A stretch of 54,566 nt of DNA. Source: Candidatus Epulonipiscium fishelsonii. GTDB lineage: Bacteria > Bacillota > Clostridia > Lachnospirales > Cellulosilyticaceae. Shown one piece after another: positions 42,891 through 51,908 of the stretch. The stretch's first letter is position 1. Every line of letters begins with the position of its first letter. Where the stretch lies: the NCBI GenBank assembly GCA_001983455.1, contig LJDB01000096.1:1-54566 (forward strand), in the 5' to 3' direction. Made by a program: the position numbers and the translations under genes. The notes beneath the pieces were generated by a model, which was given only the letters and a program-made list of their open reading frames with translations, did not search any database and was not told the origin of the DNA.

Positions 42891-43358
42891 TTTTTAAAAA
42901 AATAAACTAGATTTTATTTTTCTTATATCAAATGTCTACCTATTTAAAGGCAAAACATATTTGTCCGATATATAGGATATAGCAACCTGTTTATAAATAG
43001 CTTATAAATCTAGATCGGATTTGATTGATAGGCTAAGAACTGATATATTATAATAAATGTTAATTAAGTAAAGCTTAATCATCTATAGTTATCTTGGGAT
43101 ACTTCCCTATCCCAAGGTCAATAGTTAAATATCTTGGAAGATATGAGAAATACTGTTGATGTAACTTATTATGACATTTGTATTACTCTTAATATTGATC
43201 AGAAGGAATTTAGGGGAAGTATTTTTCATATTTAGCAGGTATTCATCCACTACCCTAAAGGGATAGTGGTTTTCTGTCTTAAGTTTAATAAAAATCTTTA
43301 TTTTTTTATTATTATCATAAAATGAAATGATAGCACCCAAAATTTAGAGAGGTGAAAT
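42891..43358. other. 468-bp spacer between clpP and clpX
   Basis: Contains a hairpin CTTGGGATA/TATCCCAAG (about 43092-43114) and a second, CCACTACCCT/AGGGATAGTGG (43247-43269) followed by TTTTC, the probable end of the tig-clpP transcript. No supported gene; a 71-codon minus-strand frame here starts with TTG and has no ribosome binding site. Confidence 0.55.
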
Positions 43359-44639
43359 ATGGCAAAAAAAATAGAAGAAACTTTAAAGTGTTCTTTTTGT
43401 GGTAAAACTCAAGATAAAGTTGGTAGGTTAATTGCAGGACCAAATGTTTTTATTTGTGATGAATGTGTTTCTTTATGTGTTGATATTATAGATGATGACT
43501 TTGACAACTTTAGTGAAATGGAAGGGTTGGAGTCTTTATATGAAATACCAACTCCAGAACAAATTAAAAACCATCTTGATGCTTATGTTATTGGTCAACA
43601 AGACGCAAAAAAAGCTCTTGCAGTAGCGGTTTATAATCATTATAAACGTATTAAAAAAGGCGTTGGTTCTGACCAAGATAGAGTAGAGATTCAAAAAAGT
43701 AATATACTTTTGCTTGGTCCAACAGGAACAGGAAAAACATTGTTGGCCCAAACTCTAGCTAAAATGTTAAATGTACCTTTTGCAATTGCAGATGCAACAA
43801 CCTTAACAGAAGCAGGCTATGTTGGTGAAGACGTAGAAAATATACTTTTGAAATTGATGCAATCAGCAAATTATGAAGTTGAAAAAGCTCAAGTAGGAAT
43901 TATTTATCTTGATGAAATAGATAAAATTACAAGAAAATCAGAAAATCCTTCTATTACAAGAGATGTAAGTGGAGAAGGGGTTCAACAAGCTTTACTAAAA
44001 ATTCTTGAAGGAACTGTGGCAGCTGTGCCTCCGCAAGGAGGAAGAAAACATCCACATCAAGAGTTTATACAAATAGATACTACAAATATATTATTTATTT
44101 GTGGTGGGGCATTTGATGGAATAGATAAAATTATAGAAAATCGCATAGGCAAAAAAGTTATGGGATTTGGAGCTGAAGTTGTAAGCAAAAAAGAAAAAAA
44201 TCTTGGTGAATTATTAAAAAATCTTGAACCACAAGATTTAATTAAATTTGGCCTTATTCCAGAATTTGTGGGTCGTGTTCCTGCAACGGTTACTTTAGAA
44301 AATTTAGATGAAAATGCATTATGTAGAATTTTGACTGAGCCAAAAAATGCATTAACAAAACAATATGAACAATTATTTGGTATGGATAATGTAGAACTAG
44401 AATTTACTGAAGAGGCACTTGATATTGTAGCAAAGATGGCTATAGAAAGACAAACTGGAGCAAGGGGACTACGAGCAATTTTAGAAAATGCTATGCGTGA
44501 TGTAATGTATAAAGTCCCATCAATAAGTGAAAAATTAGAAAAAGTTATAATTGATAAAGCTACTATTGAAGGTGGAGAAGCAGAGTTAGTTTATAAAGCT
44601 AAAGCTACAAAATCTAAGAACCAATTACCTAGCAAGTAA
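43359..44639 (+). CDS. clpX: ATP-dependent Clp protease ATP-binding subunit ClpX
   Basis: N-terminal zinc-binding domain (C-x2-C at CSFCGK, C-x2-C at CDECVSLC), AAA+ domain with Walker A GPTGTGKT, Walker B YLDEIDK, pore loop GYVGED, and the ClpP-docking loop at KVMGFGAE (usually IGF). Length 426 aa is normal. GAGAGGTG precedes the ATG. Confidence 0.97.
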   Translation: MAKKIEETLKCSFCGKTQDKVGRLIAGPNVFICDECVSLCVDIIDDDFDNFSEMEGLESLYEIPTPEQIKNHLDAYVIGQQDAKKALAVAVYNHYKRIKKGVGSDQDRVEIQKSNILLLGPTGTGKTLLAQTLAKMLNVPFAIADATTLTEAGYVGEDVENILLKLMQSANYEVEKAQVGIIYLDEIDKITRKSENPSITRDVSGEGVQQALLKILEGTVAAVPPQGGRKHPHQEFIQIDTTNILFICGGAFDGIDKIIENRIGKKVMGFGAEVVSKKEKNLGELLKNLEPQDLIKFGLIPEFVGRVPATVTLENLDENALCRILTEPKNALTKQYEQLFGMDNVELEFTEEALDIVAKMAIERQTGARGLRAILENAMRDVMYKVPSISEKLEKVIIDKATIEGGEAELVYKAKATKSKNQLPSK

Positions 44640-44658
44640 CGAATAAAAACAAATTTTA

Positions 44659-44695
44659 AAAATAGTCTTAGCATTCTGTTAAGACTATTTTTTTA
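44659..44695 (+). terminator. Terminator of clpX
   Basis: AAAATAGTCTTA pairs with TAAGACTATTTT (44659-44670, 44680-44691), followed by T residues. Confidence 0.85.
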
Positions 44696-44819
44696 TCACT
44701 TAAAAAATACAAAGATTTTTGATATAATACATGTATTGTTAACTATTTTTAGTCAATTATCGTCTCTGCTAAAAGATGTAGTATATATATATTACCATAA
44801 AGAAAGGATTTAGTTTTAT

Positions 44820-47126
44820 ATGAACAAAATGATAGATTTACCAGTAGTGCCACTTAGAGGACTTACATTGTTTCCCGAAATGATATTGCAATTTGATGTA
44901 GGAAGAAAAAAGTCAATACAAGCTATTGAAGAGGCTGTTTCAAATGATAGAATAATTTTTGTAACAACTCAAAAAGATGCAACAGATGAAAATCCAAATG
45001 TAAAAGGATTGTTTGAGATTGGAACAATCGCTAGAGTTAATCAAGTTATAAATATTAGTACTAACAAAGTAAAAATTCTTGTGCATGGTGAAAAACGAGC
45101 ACGATTGTTAGTTGCAAACAATGGTTTATTTATGAAAGGAACAGTTCAAGAAATAGATGATAAAATTGTACAAGATGATGTTCAAGAAGCATTAATGAGA
45201 ACTGTAGCTGAACTATTTGAAAGCTATACTTCTTTAAGTTCAAAAATAACTCAAGAGACAGTCTATTCTATTTTAGGAAAGGACCAAAGTAATAAAATAG
45301 TTGATGCTATAGCTGCCCACATATCTTTGGAGGTAAGCAAAAAACAAATTCTTCTATCAGAAATTGATTTTAACAAAAGAGTACAACATTTGATTGATAT
45401 TTTGCAACATGAAATTAATATAATTATGTTTCAAAGACAGATATACGAAAAAGTTAAGACTAATATAGACAAGACTCAAAAAGAGTACTATCTGAAAGAA
45501 CAGCTAAAGGTTATTCAAAATGAATTAGGAGAATCAAGTATTTTTGAGGAAGAATTTGAGCAATATAATGAAAAAATGGACTCACCAAATATGCCTCAAT
45601 ATGTTAAGGACAAACTGAAAAAAGAAGTAGCACGATTAAATAAAATTTCACAAAACTCACCTGAATACAATATTTTAAAAAATTACATTGAAAATATTTT
45701 AGATATACCATGGGGAATATTTACAGAAGAAAATTTGGATATCAAAAAAGCAAATGATATTTTGAATGCAGAACACTATGGACTTGAAAATATTAAAGAA
45801 AGGATAATTGAATATTTATCAGTTAAAACGTTAAATCAAAATTCAATATCACCAATTTTTTGTCTAGTTGGCCCTCCAGGGGTAGGTAAAACTTCTATTA
45901 TCCAGTCAATTGCAAATGCAACAGGGAGAAATTATATAAGCATAGCATTGGGTGGAGTTAGAGATGAAGCGGAAATTCGAGGGCATAGACGAACATATAT
46001 AGGTTCGATGCCAGGTAGACTTATTCAAGGTTTAAAAAATGCAAAATCGGTAAATCCTTTAATATTACTAGATGAAATTGATAAAATGAGTATGGATTTT
46101 AGAGGGGATCCCAGTGCGGCTTTATTAGAAATTCTGGATACCAAACAAAATATGGCTTTTAAGGATACTTATACGGAAGTTCCTGTGGATTTAAGCAAAG
46201 TAATGTTTATAGCAACAGCAAATAGTTTACAAAATGTTCCTCGTCCACTAATTGACAGAATGGAAATCATAGATATTAGCAGTTATACTGAGGATGAAAA
46301 ATTTAAAATTGCAAACAAATATTTAATCCCTAAACAACTACAATTGCATGGTTTATCAAAAACTCAATTAAAATTTACAGAAAATATAATAAGATATATT
46401 ATTGTGCATTATACAAAAGAAGCAGGAGTAAGAAATCTTGAAAGGGAAATAGGAAAAATTTGTCGTAAGGTTGCAAGAGAAATTATTGAAGAAAAAAACA
46501 TAAGTACGCATTTAACTATTTCCAGAATTCACAAATATTTGGGTACTCCAAAATTTAGTTATTTATTAAAAGATATCTATCCTGAAATTGGTGTTGTTAG
46601 AGGATTAGCATGGACAATGTTTGGTGGAGATACGTTGAACATTGAAGTAAATATTACAAATGGAAAAGGTTTACTAGAATTGACTGGAAATATGGGTGAT
46701 GTGATGAAAGAATCTGCCAAAGCAGCCCTAAGCTATACAAAATTTAATCAAGAAATATTAGGAATTGCACCAGAAATGTTCAAAAAATATGATATACATA
46801 TTCATATTCCAGAAGGTGCAACACCAAAAGACGGGCCATCAGCAGGTATTACTATGGCTACAGCTATTATATCAGCTTTAATACGAAAAAAAGTTCGCAA
46901 TGATATTGCTATGACAGGCGAAATGACAATTCGTGGAAAGGTATTAGCAATTGGAGGATTGAAAGAGAAAATATCTGCAGCAAAAAGAGCAGGAATTTTT
47001 AATATCATTATTCCAAAAGATAATAAAAAAAATATCCAAGAATTATCTAAAAAAGTACTAAACAATATAAATATTATTTATGTTGAAAATATGAATGATG
47101 TTTTAGAAAATGTATTTATAGCTTAA
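44820..47126 (+). CDS. lon: ATP-dependent protease Lon (LonA type)
   Basis: N-terminal substrate-binding domain (LPVVPLRGLTLFPEM), coiled-coil region, AAA+ domain (Walker A GPPGVGKTS, Walker B ILLDEIDKM) and C-terminal protease domain with catalytic Ser in DGPSAGIT and Lys in GLKEKISAAKR. 768 aa is normal. AAAGGAT precedes the ATG, and a TATAAT-like box lies at about 44722. engB follows closely. Confidence 0.97.
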   Translation: MNKMIDLPVVPLRGLTLFPEMILQFDVGRKKSIQAIEEAVSNDRIIFVTTQKDATDENPNVKGLFEIGTIARVNQVINISTNKVKILVHGEKRARLLVANNGLFMKGTVQEIDDKIVQDDVQEALMRTVAELFESYTSLSSKITQETVYSILGKDQSNKIVDAIAAHISLEVSKKQILLSEIDFNKRVQHLIDILQHEINIIMFQRQIYEKVKTNIDKTQKEYYLKEQLKVIQNELGESSIFEEEFEQYNEKMDSPNMPQYVKDKLKKEVARLNKISQNSPEYNILKNYIENILDIPWGIFTEENLDIKKANDILNAEHYGLENIKERIIEYLSVKTLNQNSISPIFCLVGPPGVGKTSIIQSIANATGRNYISIALGGVRDEAEIRGHRRTYIGSMPGRLIQGLKNAKSVNPLILLDEIDKMSMDFRGDPSAALLEILDTKQNMAFKDTYTEVPVDLSKVMFIATANSLQNVPRPLIDRMEIIDISSYTEDEKFKIANKYLIPKQLQLHGLSKTQLKFTENIIRYIIVHYTKEAGVRNLEREIGKICRKVAREIIEEKNISTHLTISRIHKYLGTPKFSYLLKDIYPEIGVVRGLAWTMFGGDTLNIEVNITNGKGLLELTGNMGDVMKESAKAALSYTKFNQEILGIAPEMFKKYDIHIHIPEGATPKDGPSAGITMATAIISALIRKKVRNDIAMTGEMTIRGKVLAIGGLKEKISAAKRAGIFNIIIPKDNKKNIQELSKKVLNNINIIYVENMNDVLENVFIA

Positions 47127-47171
47127 AATAGCAGAAAGAAAAAATTTGAACTGAAGATGAGGAGAAAAAAT

Positions 47172-47759
47172 TTGAAAGCAGAATTAATTATTACAGCTGG
47201 AAACAAAAACCAGTTTCCACTTGAAAAAGTTCCAGAAATTGCATTTTTAGGAAAATCTAATGTAGGAAAATCATCACTATTAAATACACTAGTAGAGAGA
47301 AAAGCACTAGCTAGAACCAGTTCACAGCCAGGAAAAACTCAAACTATTAATTTTTTTAATATTGAAGATAAGATTAACTTTGTAGATTTACCTGGATATG
47401 GATATGCAAAAGTTTCAAAAACGCAAAAAGAATCTTGGGGAAACTTGATTGAGGGATATTTAAGAGATAGAAATAGTTTGCAACAAGTCATTTTATTAAT
47501 AGACATTAGACATGAACCAAGTCAAAATGATAAGACAATGTACGATTGGATTTATCACTATAACTATAATGTAATTGTTGTTGCCACTAAGATGGACAAA
47601 ATTAAGAGGAGTCAAGTTGCTAAACATTTATCAGTTATACGTGCTGGATTAGGGCTGAAACAATCGGACAAACTAATTCCGTTTTCATCAAATACAAAGC
47701 AAGGAAAGGATGAAATATGGATAGAAATTAATAATCTAATTGCTGAGGAGGATGTTTAG
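47172..47759 (+). CDS. engB: Ribosome biogenesis GTPase EngB/YsxC
   Basis: Single GTPase domain: G1 GKSNVGKSS, G2 region TSSQPGKTQT, G3 DLPGYGYAK, G4 TKMDK, and the G5 FSSNTKQG. Needed for 50S assembly in Firmicutes. TTG at 47172 after GAGGAG is the better start, because the upstream ATG at 47157 is part of the ribosome binding site itself. It lies after lon and overlaps the regulatory site of the next gene. Confidence 0.94.
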   Translation: MKAELIITAGNKNQFPLEKVPEIAFLGKSNVGKSSLLNTLVERKALARTSSQPGKTQTINFFNIEDKINFVDLPGYGYAKVSKTQKESWGNLIEGYLRDRNSLQQVILLIDIRHEPSQNDKTMYDWIYHYNYNVIVVATKMDKIKRSQVAKHLSVIRAGLGLKQSDKLIPFSSNTKQGKDEIWIEINNLIAEEDV

Positions 47760-47760
47760 A

Positions 47761-48405
47761 TTGGACTTTTTTTTAAAAAACGATAAATTAGATTTATCTT
47801 TGTTGGATTATCGTAAGCCTAAAAATTTGCAAGAATTAGCAAAACCTTATTTAACTGAAGAAATATCCAATGTGTTTGAAAAAATGAGTATTTACTTGGA
47901 AGAAGATGAGAGAGAGCTTATACCTGACGGACCTGATGAGTATAAGAAAAAAATAAATATTAAAGCTATGCAACAAGAAATGAAAGATATAAATATTCAA
48001 TCTCTACAACAAGAAATAAAAGATACGAAAATTAAAGTCCCACAAAAAGAAATAAACGAAATAAATATTCAAGTTCCACAACAAGAAATAAATGAAATAA
48101 ACATTCAAGTTCCACAACAAGCAAAACTAGAAATAGAAAAAAACACTAGACTTTTGGACGAAAATGATAATAAAAATTTAGAAATTAAAGAATCTAATAT
48201 AAATAGCAAAAAAATAGACAATTCAAAGAATGATTTAGAATTAAAAGAAAGTTTGATAGGTAGAGTAGTCACTAAAGATATTATTGTAAAAGGAATTTGT
48301 GTAGTAGCCAAAGATGAGGTTGTAGATTGGGATATTATTGAAGAATCCGATGAAGGTGGCTTCTTAATCAAATTATTAATAAATAGCGAAAAAATCCCCG
48401 TATAA
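47761..48405 (+). CDS. Unknown protein with 12-residue repeats (214 aa)
   Basis: Not recognised. It most likely starts at TTG 47761, directly after the engB stop and 9 nt after GAGGAGG. Residues about 60-120 hold four to five imperfect copies of a Gln/Ile/Asn unit of about 12 residues (QQEINEINIQVP), probably an elongated helix or fibre-like segment. A charged linker follows, then a C-terminal strand-rich part (IIVKGICVVAKDEVVDW). The ordered N-terminus has LDYRKPKNLQELAKPYL. Cotranscribed with engB. Confidence 0.55.
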   Translation: MDFFLKNDKLDLSLLDYRKPKNLQELAKPYLTEEISNVFEKMSIYLEEDERELIPDGPDEYKKKINIKAMQQEMKDINIQSLQQEIKDTKIKVPQKEINEINIQVPQQEINEINIQVPQQAKLEIEKNTRLLDENDNKNLEIKESNINSKKIDNSKNDLELKESLIGRVVTKDIIVKGICVVAKDEVVDWDIIEESDEGGFLIKLLINSEKIPV

Positions 48406-48420
48406 AGGGGATTTTTTTTA
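48390..48420. terminator. Shared terminator between convergent genes
   Basis: AAAAATCCCC (48390-48399) pairs with GGGGATTTTT (48407-48416). It serves the plus-strand repeat protein (its stop codon is in the loop) and the minus-strand rhomboid-like gene. Confidence 0.8.
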
Positions 48421-49224
48421 ATGCTCATGGTTTTTTAAATGTTCTTCACAAAATTCTTTTCCGCATTTTGAGCAATACCTAAATTCCATCTCAGGGTCAT
48501 CTAATTCAGTTTTTCCACATACATTACATTTGTGGAAAGCAACTTTTATTACTTCTCCAGAACGTTGTTGTTTTTGTTGGTGCTGTTGGTTATAATTTTT
48601 TTGGGCAGGTCTTGCTTTAATTCTCATTCTTTGACCTTTAAGAGCAGGAATTGCAAAATAAATTATATAACCTGTAGAAGAAGCTAATATTAGAAGTAAT
48701 ATTGTAATGCCACCTGACAAAACTTCCATTCCTAATAAAACAAAATAAAATACAATTAAATATTTTGCTTTTACTGGAATAAAAAAGTATAAGTAAAATG
48801 TTGTATCAGGCATAAGTGTAGCTAAAGCTAAAAACAATGTTTGATTAACATAAGATGCAATTGGCCAAGAAATGTTAAAGATGGCACAAATTATCATTGA
48901 CATAAATAAACTTATAAAATAATAAAAATTAAAATGGAACGTACCTAGAGTTTTTTCAAGATTTGTTCCAATTGAATAATAAATTATTAGGACAAGAAAA
49001 AACCATATTGGACTGGTGGCTTGGGGAATAAATATGAAAGTTATTAATCTCCATACTTCGCCTTGCAAAATAGCTTGCCAATTAAACACAAAATCATATA
49101 CAACATATGGGTTCCACATGCTTAAAATAAAAGCTATACCTTGGCCAAACAGCAAATATACAATTAGATTAGGAATAGCAAATTTACCAAATTTTTTTTC
49201 AAGTTTATATAAAAATTTCATCAT
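48418..49224 (-). CDS. Rhomboid-like membrane protein with C-terminal zinc ribbon (268 aa)
   Basis: Six hydrophobic segments in about 1-200 with the rhomboid L1-loop feature GEVWRLITFIF and LGTFHFNFYYF, but the catalytic G-x-S-G is not found and no His in the last segment is obvious. The C-terminus is soluble: a Gln/Asn-rich linker, then C-x2-C (CNVCGK) and C-x2-C-x4-C (CSKCGKEFC) with a HLKNHEH tail, likely a zinc ribbon. It is probably an inactive rhomboid relative that binds membrane proteins. The start is ATG 49224, with an AAAGGAG site. Confidence 0.75.
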   Translation of the reverse strand: MMKFLYKLEKKFGKFAIPNLIVYLLFGQGIAFILSMWNPYVVYDFVFNWQAILQGEVWRLITFIFIPQATSPIWFFLVLIIYYSIGTNLEKTLGTFHFNFYYFISLFMSMIICAIFNISWPIASYVNQTLFLALATLMPDTTFYLYFFIPVKAKYLIVFYFVLLGMEVLSGGITILLLILASSTGYIIYFAIPALKGQRMRIKARPAQKNYNQQHQQKQQRSGEVIKVAFHKCNVCGKTELDDPEMEFRYCSKCGKEFCEEHLKNHEH

Positions 49225-49640
49225 CGATTTACTCCTTTTTATTCATGATAACGGATTTAGGAACAACGTGACTAAATCTGTTATTTATAATAAAGTATTA
49301 AAGCTGAAATATCTTCTCTACTTATTTTTATAGAAAAGTTTAATGTTATGGTTAAACTTTAGATGTTTTCATAAAAGTTGTATTATAGTGCAATCCTCCT
49401 TTAAATTAAATTTTACTTATTCAAGTATACCACAAGAGAATTTGAAGTAAAAGTATTAATTCATGAGAATAAATTACAAAAACAATGAAAATTTTTTTAT
49501 TTATGATAAATAAGCTACATTAGGAGGATTTTTCCTTGTTTATGATAATAAAGATTGATATATTTTAAAATATTTGTTAAAATTTGAGATAGACATATAC
49601 AATCATTATAATATTTGAGTTTTTTGAAGGAGGACCTTTT
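49225..49640. other. 416-bp intergenic region
   Basis: Holds the inverted copy of the dispersed repeat (49239-49290) and a hairpin AAAGTTTA/TAAACTTT (about 49334-49360); the rest is AT-rich with an AGGAGG not followed by a reading frame (about 49520). A promoter for the PurK-like gene is not clear. Confidence 0.5.
49239..49290. repeat. Dispersed palindromic repeat, copy B (inverted)
   Basis: Reverse complement of copy A (20771-20825) with about three differences, from TTCATGATAACGG to CTAAATCTGTTATTTATAA. It lies just upstream of the rhomboid-like gene. Confidence 0.7.
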
Positions 49641-50639
49641 TTGAAGAAAATAAAAACTTTAGGTATTGTGGGAGGAAATTTAACTTCAGCTTTATTATGT
49701 ATTGAGGCAAAGAAAAGAGATATTAAGACTATATTACTAGAAAAAGAAATTGATAATATTGCTAGTAATTACGCATCACAGCAAATAGTTGGCGAGTTGA
49801 ATACAGAAAGCATTACTAGACTAAATTTAAGGACAGATGCTATTGTTTTTTTGACTAATAATATATATAAATTAGAGCCAGTACATGGATCTTGTTTTCC
49901 AACTGAAGAAACTTTAAATCAGATTTTAAGCAGAATTGAACAAGTTAGAATGGCTCAACAGTTAAAAATACCTGTTCCAATATTTTGTATAGATCAACCA
50001 GCAGAGTTCGAATTTCCATATGAATGCCATGCAACTTCCGAAACAGAATATAAACATGGCAAAGTGGAAAATATTAGTGAACTAGAAACCTTTTTGGACT
50101 TTGGTAACTATCAAGAAATTTTAATTGAAAAAATTGAAGAATATAAACAATCTATAACTATTACAGCATTAAAACAGTCTAATGATGAAATTGTATTTTA
50201 TCCTATTGCAATTGAAGGTGATGTCGAAGGTGATGTACAAAGTTATATAAAGACACCAGCAAATTTAAACAAAACTAATACTAAAAAAATACTAGGTTAT
50301 GTTAAGAAAATACTGAAATATTTGCCTTCGATAGGAATGTTCACTTTCAAATTTGGAATTAAAGAGGACAAGAATATCGAATTTTTATCAATAAATCCAG
50401 GAATTAGTGTTGGAGACATACAATCAAATCATTATACAAATCTATCTGTGTATGAACAATTTTTAAATTTGATTGAAGGAAAAGGAATAGCTGAGCCCAT
50501 TTTATACGAAGAAAATTGTGTTTATATTACCCACCAAAATGACTCAATAAATGATTTGGCTTTACCTTATCATGTTTATAATTTTGATAGCAAGTACGAA
50601 ACCGCTATAAAAATATATGTTATGCCTAAAAAAAATTAA
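49641..50639 (+). CDS. PurK-like ATP-grasp protein, diverged (332 aa)
   Basis: Resembles N5-carboxyaminoimidazole ribonucleotide synthetase: N-terminal GIVGGNLTSALLCIEAKKRD, QQIVGELN, LKIPVPIF, then ILIEKIEEYKQSITITALK with IVFYPI, and NPGISVGDIQSNHYT where PurK has the metal-binding N-E and HNSGH. It is about 40-50 residues short, the ATP-binding loop around the middle domain (YDGKGQ type) is not kept, and no purE is adjacent. It is probably a paralogue with another or no activity. GAAGGAGGAC precedes the TTG start at 49641. Confidence 0.75.
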   Translation: MKKIKTLGIVGGNLTSALLCIEAKKRDIKTILLEKEIDNIASNYASQQIVGELNTESITRLNLRTDAIVFLTNNIYKLEPVHGSCFPTEETLNQILSRIEQVRMAQQLKIPVPIFCIDQPAEFEFPYECHATSETEYKHGKVENISELETFLDFGNYQEILIEKIEEYKQSITITALKQSNDEIVFYPIAIEGDVEGDVQSYIKTPANLNKTNTKKILGYVKKILKYLPSIGMFTFKFGIKEDKNIEFLSINPGISVGDIQSNHYTNLSVYEQFLNLIEGKGIAEPILYEENCVYITHQNDSINDLALPYHVYNFDSKYETAIKIYVMPKKN

Positions 50640-51658
50640 TTTGGTCTCCAACCATTTTTTTGTAGAGCAGCAATAATGTTAGACTGATCACTAAAATTAA
50701 ATATAGGAGAAACTGGATTACGATATCCTTTATGTCCTTTTAAGATGTATGACGCTAAATTATATGCCTGTGCAGCACGTATTTCAGTTGAAAAAAGACC
50801 AAGATAAACAGATTTGCCTTTATATCCAATACAAGCCTTAAATCCACTTTTATGGTCAACAACCCCTCGAAATTTTTTTATATTTTGAGGGACTTTATTT
50901 GTTAGCTTAAAAGGTAGTTCTATTTTACTATAAATATTTTCATATTCTTGCTTAGTTATATAAATAATAATATTTGAATTTAACTTATATTGTTTGCCAA
51001 TAGACTTTAAATAGTCAACTGCTTTATTATAAGCAATTGCTGCTTCTACTTCTGATTCAAAAACACCAATAATAATTGTATTGGGTTTAGAAATTCTTGT
51101 TTGATATAATATTTTTTCATCTTTTTCTATTCGTGAAACGCCATAATACCTTTTTAGAATTTCTAAGTTATGACTTCTAAAGTCAAATGGATTGTCATTT
51201 TTAAACTTATAATCTATATTTGCACGGCTTGAAGGAATAATACCCAGTCTATTTAAAATGCTGGATTGGGTAAACGTTTGTTGAGTATAAAACAAATTGC
51301 CTCGCTTATAAATTTTATAAGTTGCAAAAAAGAACAAATGGATTAAATCAAACAATAGTTCTATATCAGGTGAAATATAGTAGCTAAAATAATTTTTATG
51401 AGTATATATTGGATTTTTAAAATACGTTCCATTATCTCTTAAATTAATTAAAATTACAACTTTGTTAAAGGATAATAAAGTGTATTGTGCTTGTTTAATA
51501 TTACAAAGAGTTTCAACAATAGTGTTTGCTTCGTCGATAACTTTTTGTGACTCAATCATTGAGGGATATCTTCCTAAATATATTTTTTTTGATTTATAAA
51601 AAAAATTCACTTGGTAGTATAATTTACCATTTACATTAATCGGGTATATATATTTCAT
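50636..51658 (-). CDS. Protein with three AP2-like DNA-binding repeats and an HNH-type remnant (340 aa)
   Basis: The last repeat (about residues 263-312: FRGVVDHKSGFKACIGYKG, YLGLFSTEIRAAQAYNLA) is a clear AP2/ERF-type domain. A middle repeat (about 165-222: YYGVSRIEKDEKILY, IIGVFESEVEAAIAYNKAV) and an N-terminal one (about 3-45: YYQVNFFYKSKKIYLGRYPS) are weaker copies. Between the first and second, NDNPFDFRSHNLEIL matches the Asn-rich end of HNH nucleases, with the histidines missing. AP2-HNH proteins are typical mobile homing-type nucleases. Start at 51658 because GGAG lies 6 nt before that ATG. It ends convergently with the PurK-like gene, sharing a TTAA. Confidence 0.75.
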   Translation of the reverse strand: MKYIYPINVNGKLYYQVNFFYKSKKIYLGRYPSMIESQKVIDEANTIVETLCNIKQAQYTLLSFNKVVILINLRDNGTYFKNPIYTHKNYFSYYISPDIELLFDLIHLFFFATYKIYKRGNLFYTQQTFTQSSILNRLGIIPSSRANIDYKFKNDNPFDFRSHNLEILKRYYGVSRIEKDEKILYQTRISKPNTIIIGVFESEVEAAIAYNKAVDYLKSIGKQYKLNSNIIIYITKQEYENIYSKIELPFKLTNKVPQNIKKFRGVVDHKSGFKACIGYKGKSVYLGLFSTEIRAAQAYNLASYILKGHKGYRNPVSPIFNFSDQSNIIAALQKNGWRPN

Positions 51659-51908
51659 AACATGCTCCAAAAAATTTTTATCTATTTTATAAACTTCACA
51701 AATAATCAACTAGTACTCTTGTATATAATTATTCCGTTCATTCACTATAAACATTCCTCTTTTATTTTATATTTTATTTATTATAAAAACAAGATAAAAA
51801 AATTTGTAAAAATAGCGTTGACTAATTTTGAATTAAATGATAATATATATCCGTAAATAATTTTAAGTGTCTATGTTTAAATAAAAAATTCTAAGGAGCG
51901 ATTGAAAA

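Noticed and set aside
43125..43340. 71-codon minus-strand ORF between clpP and clpX
   Set aside because: TTG start without ribosome binding site, contains a terminator-like hairpin and has no recognisable motif.
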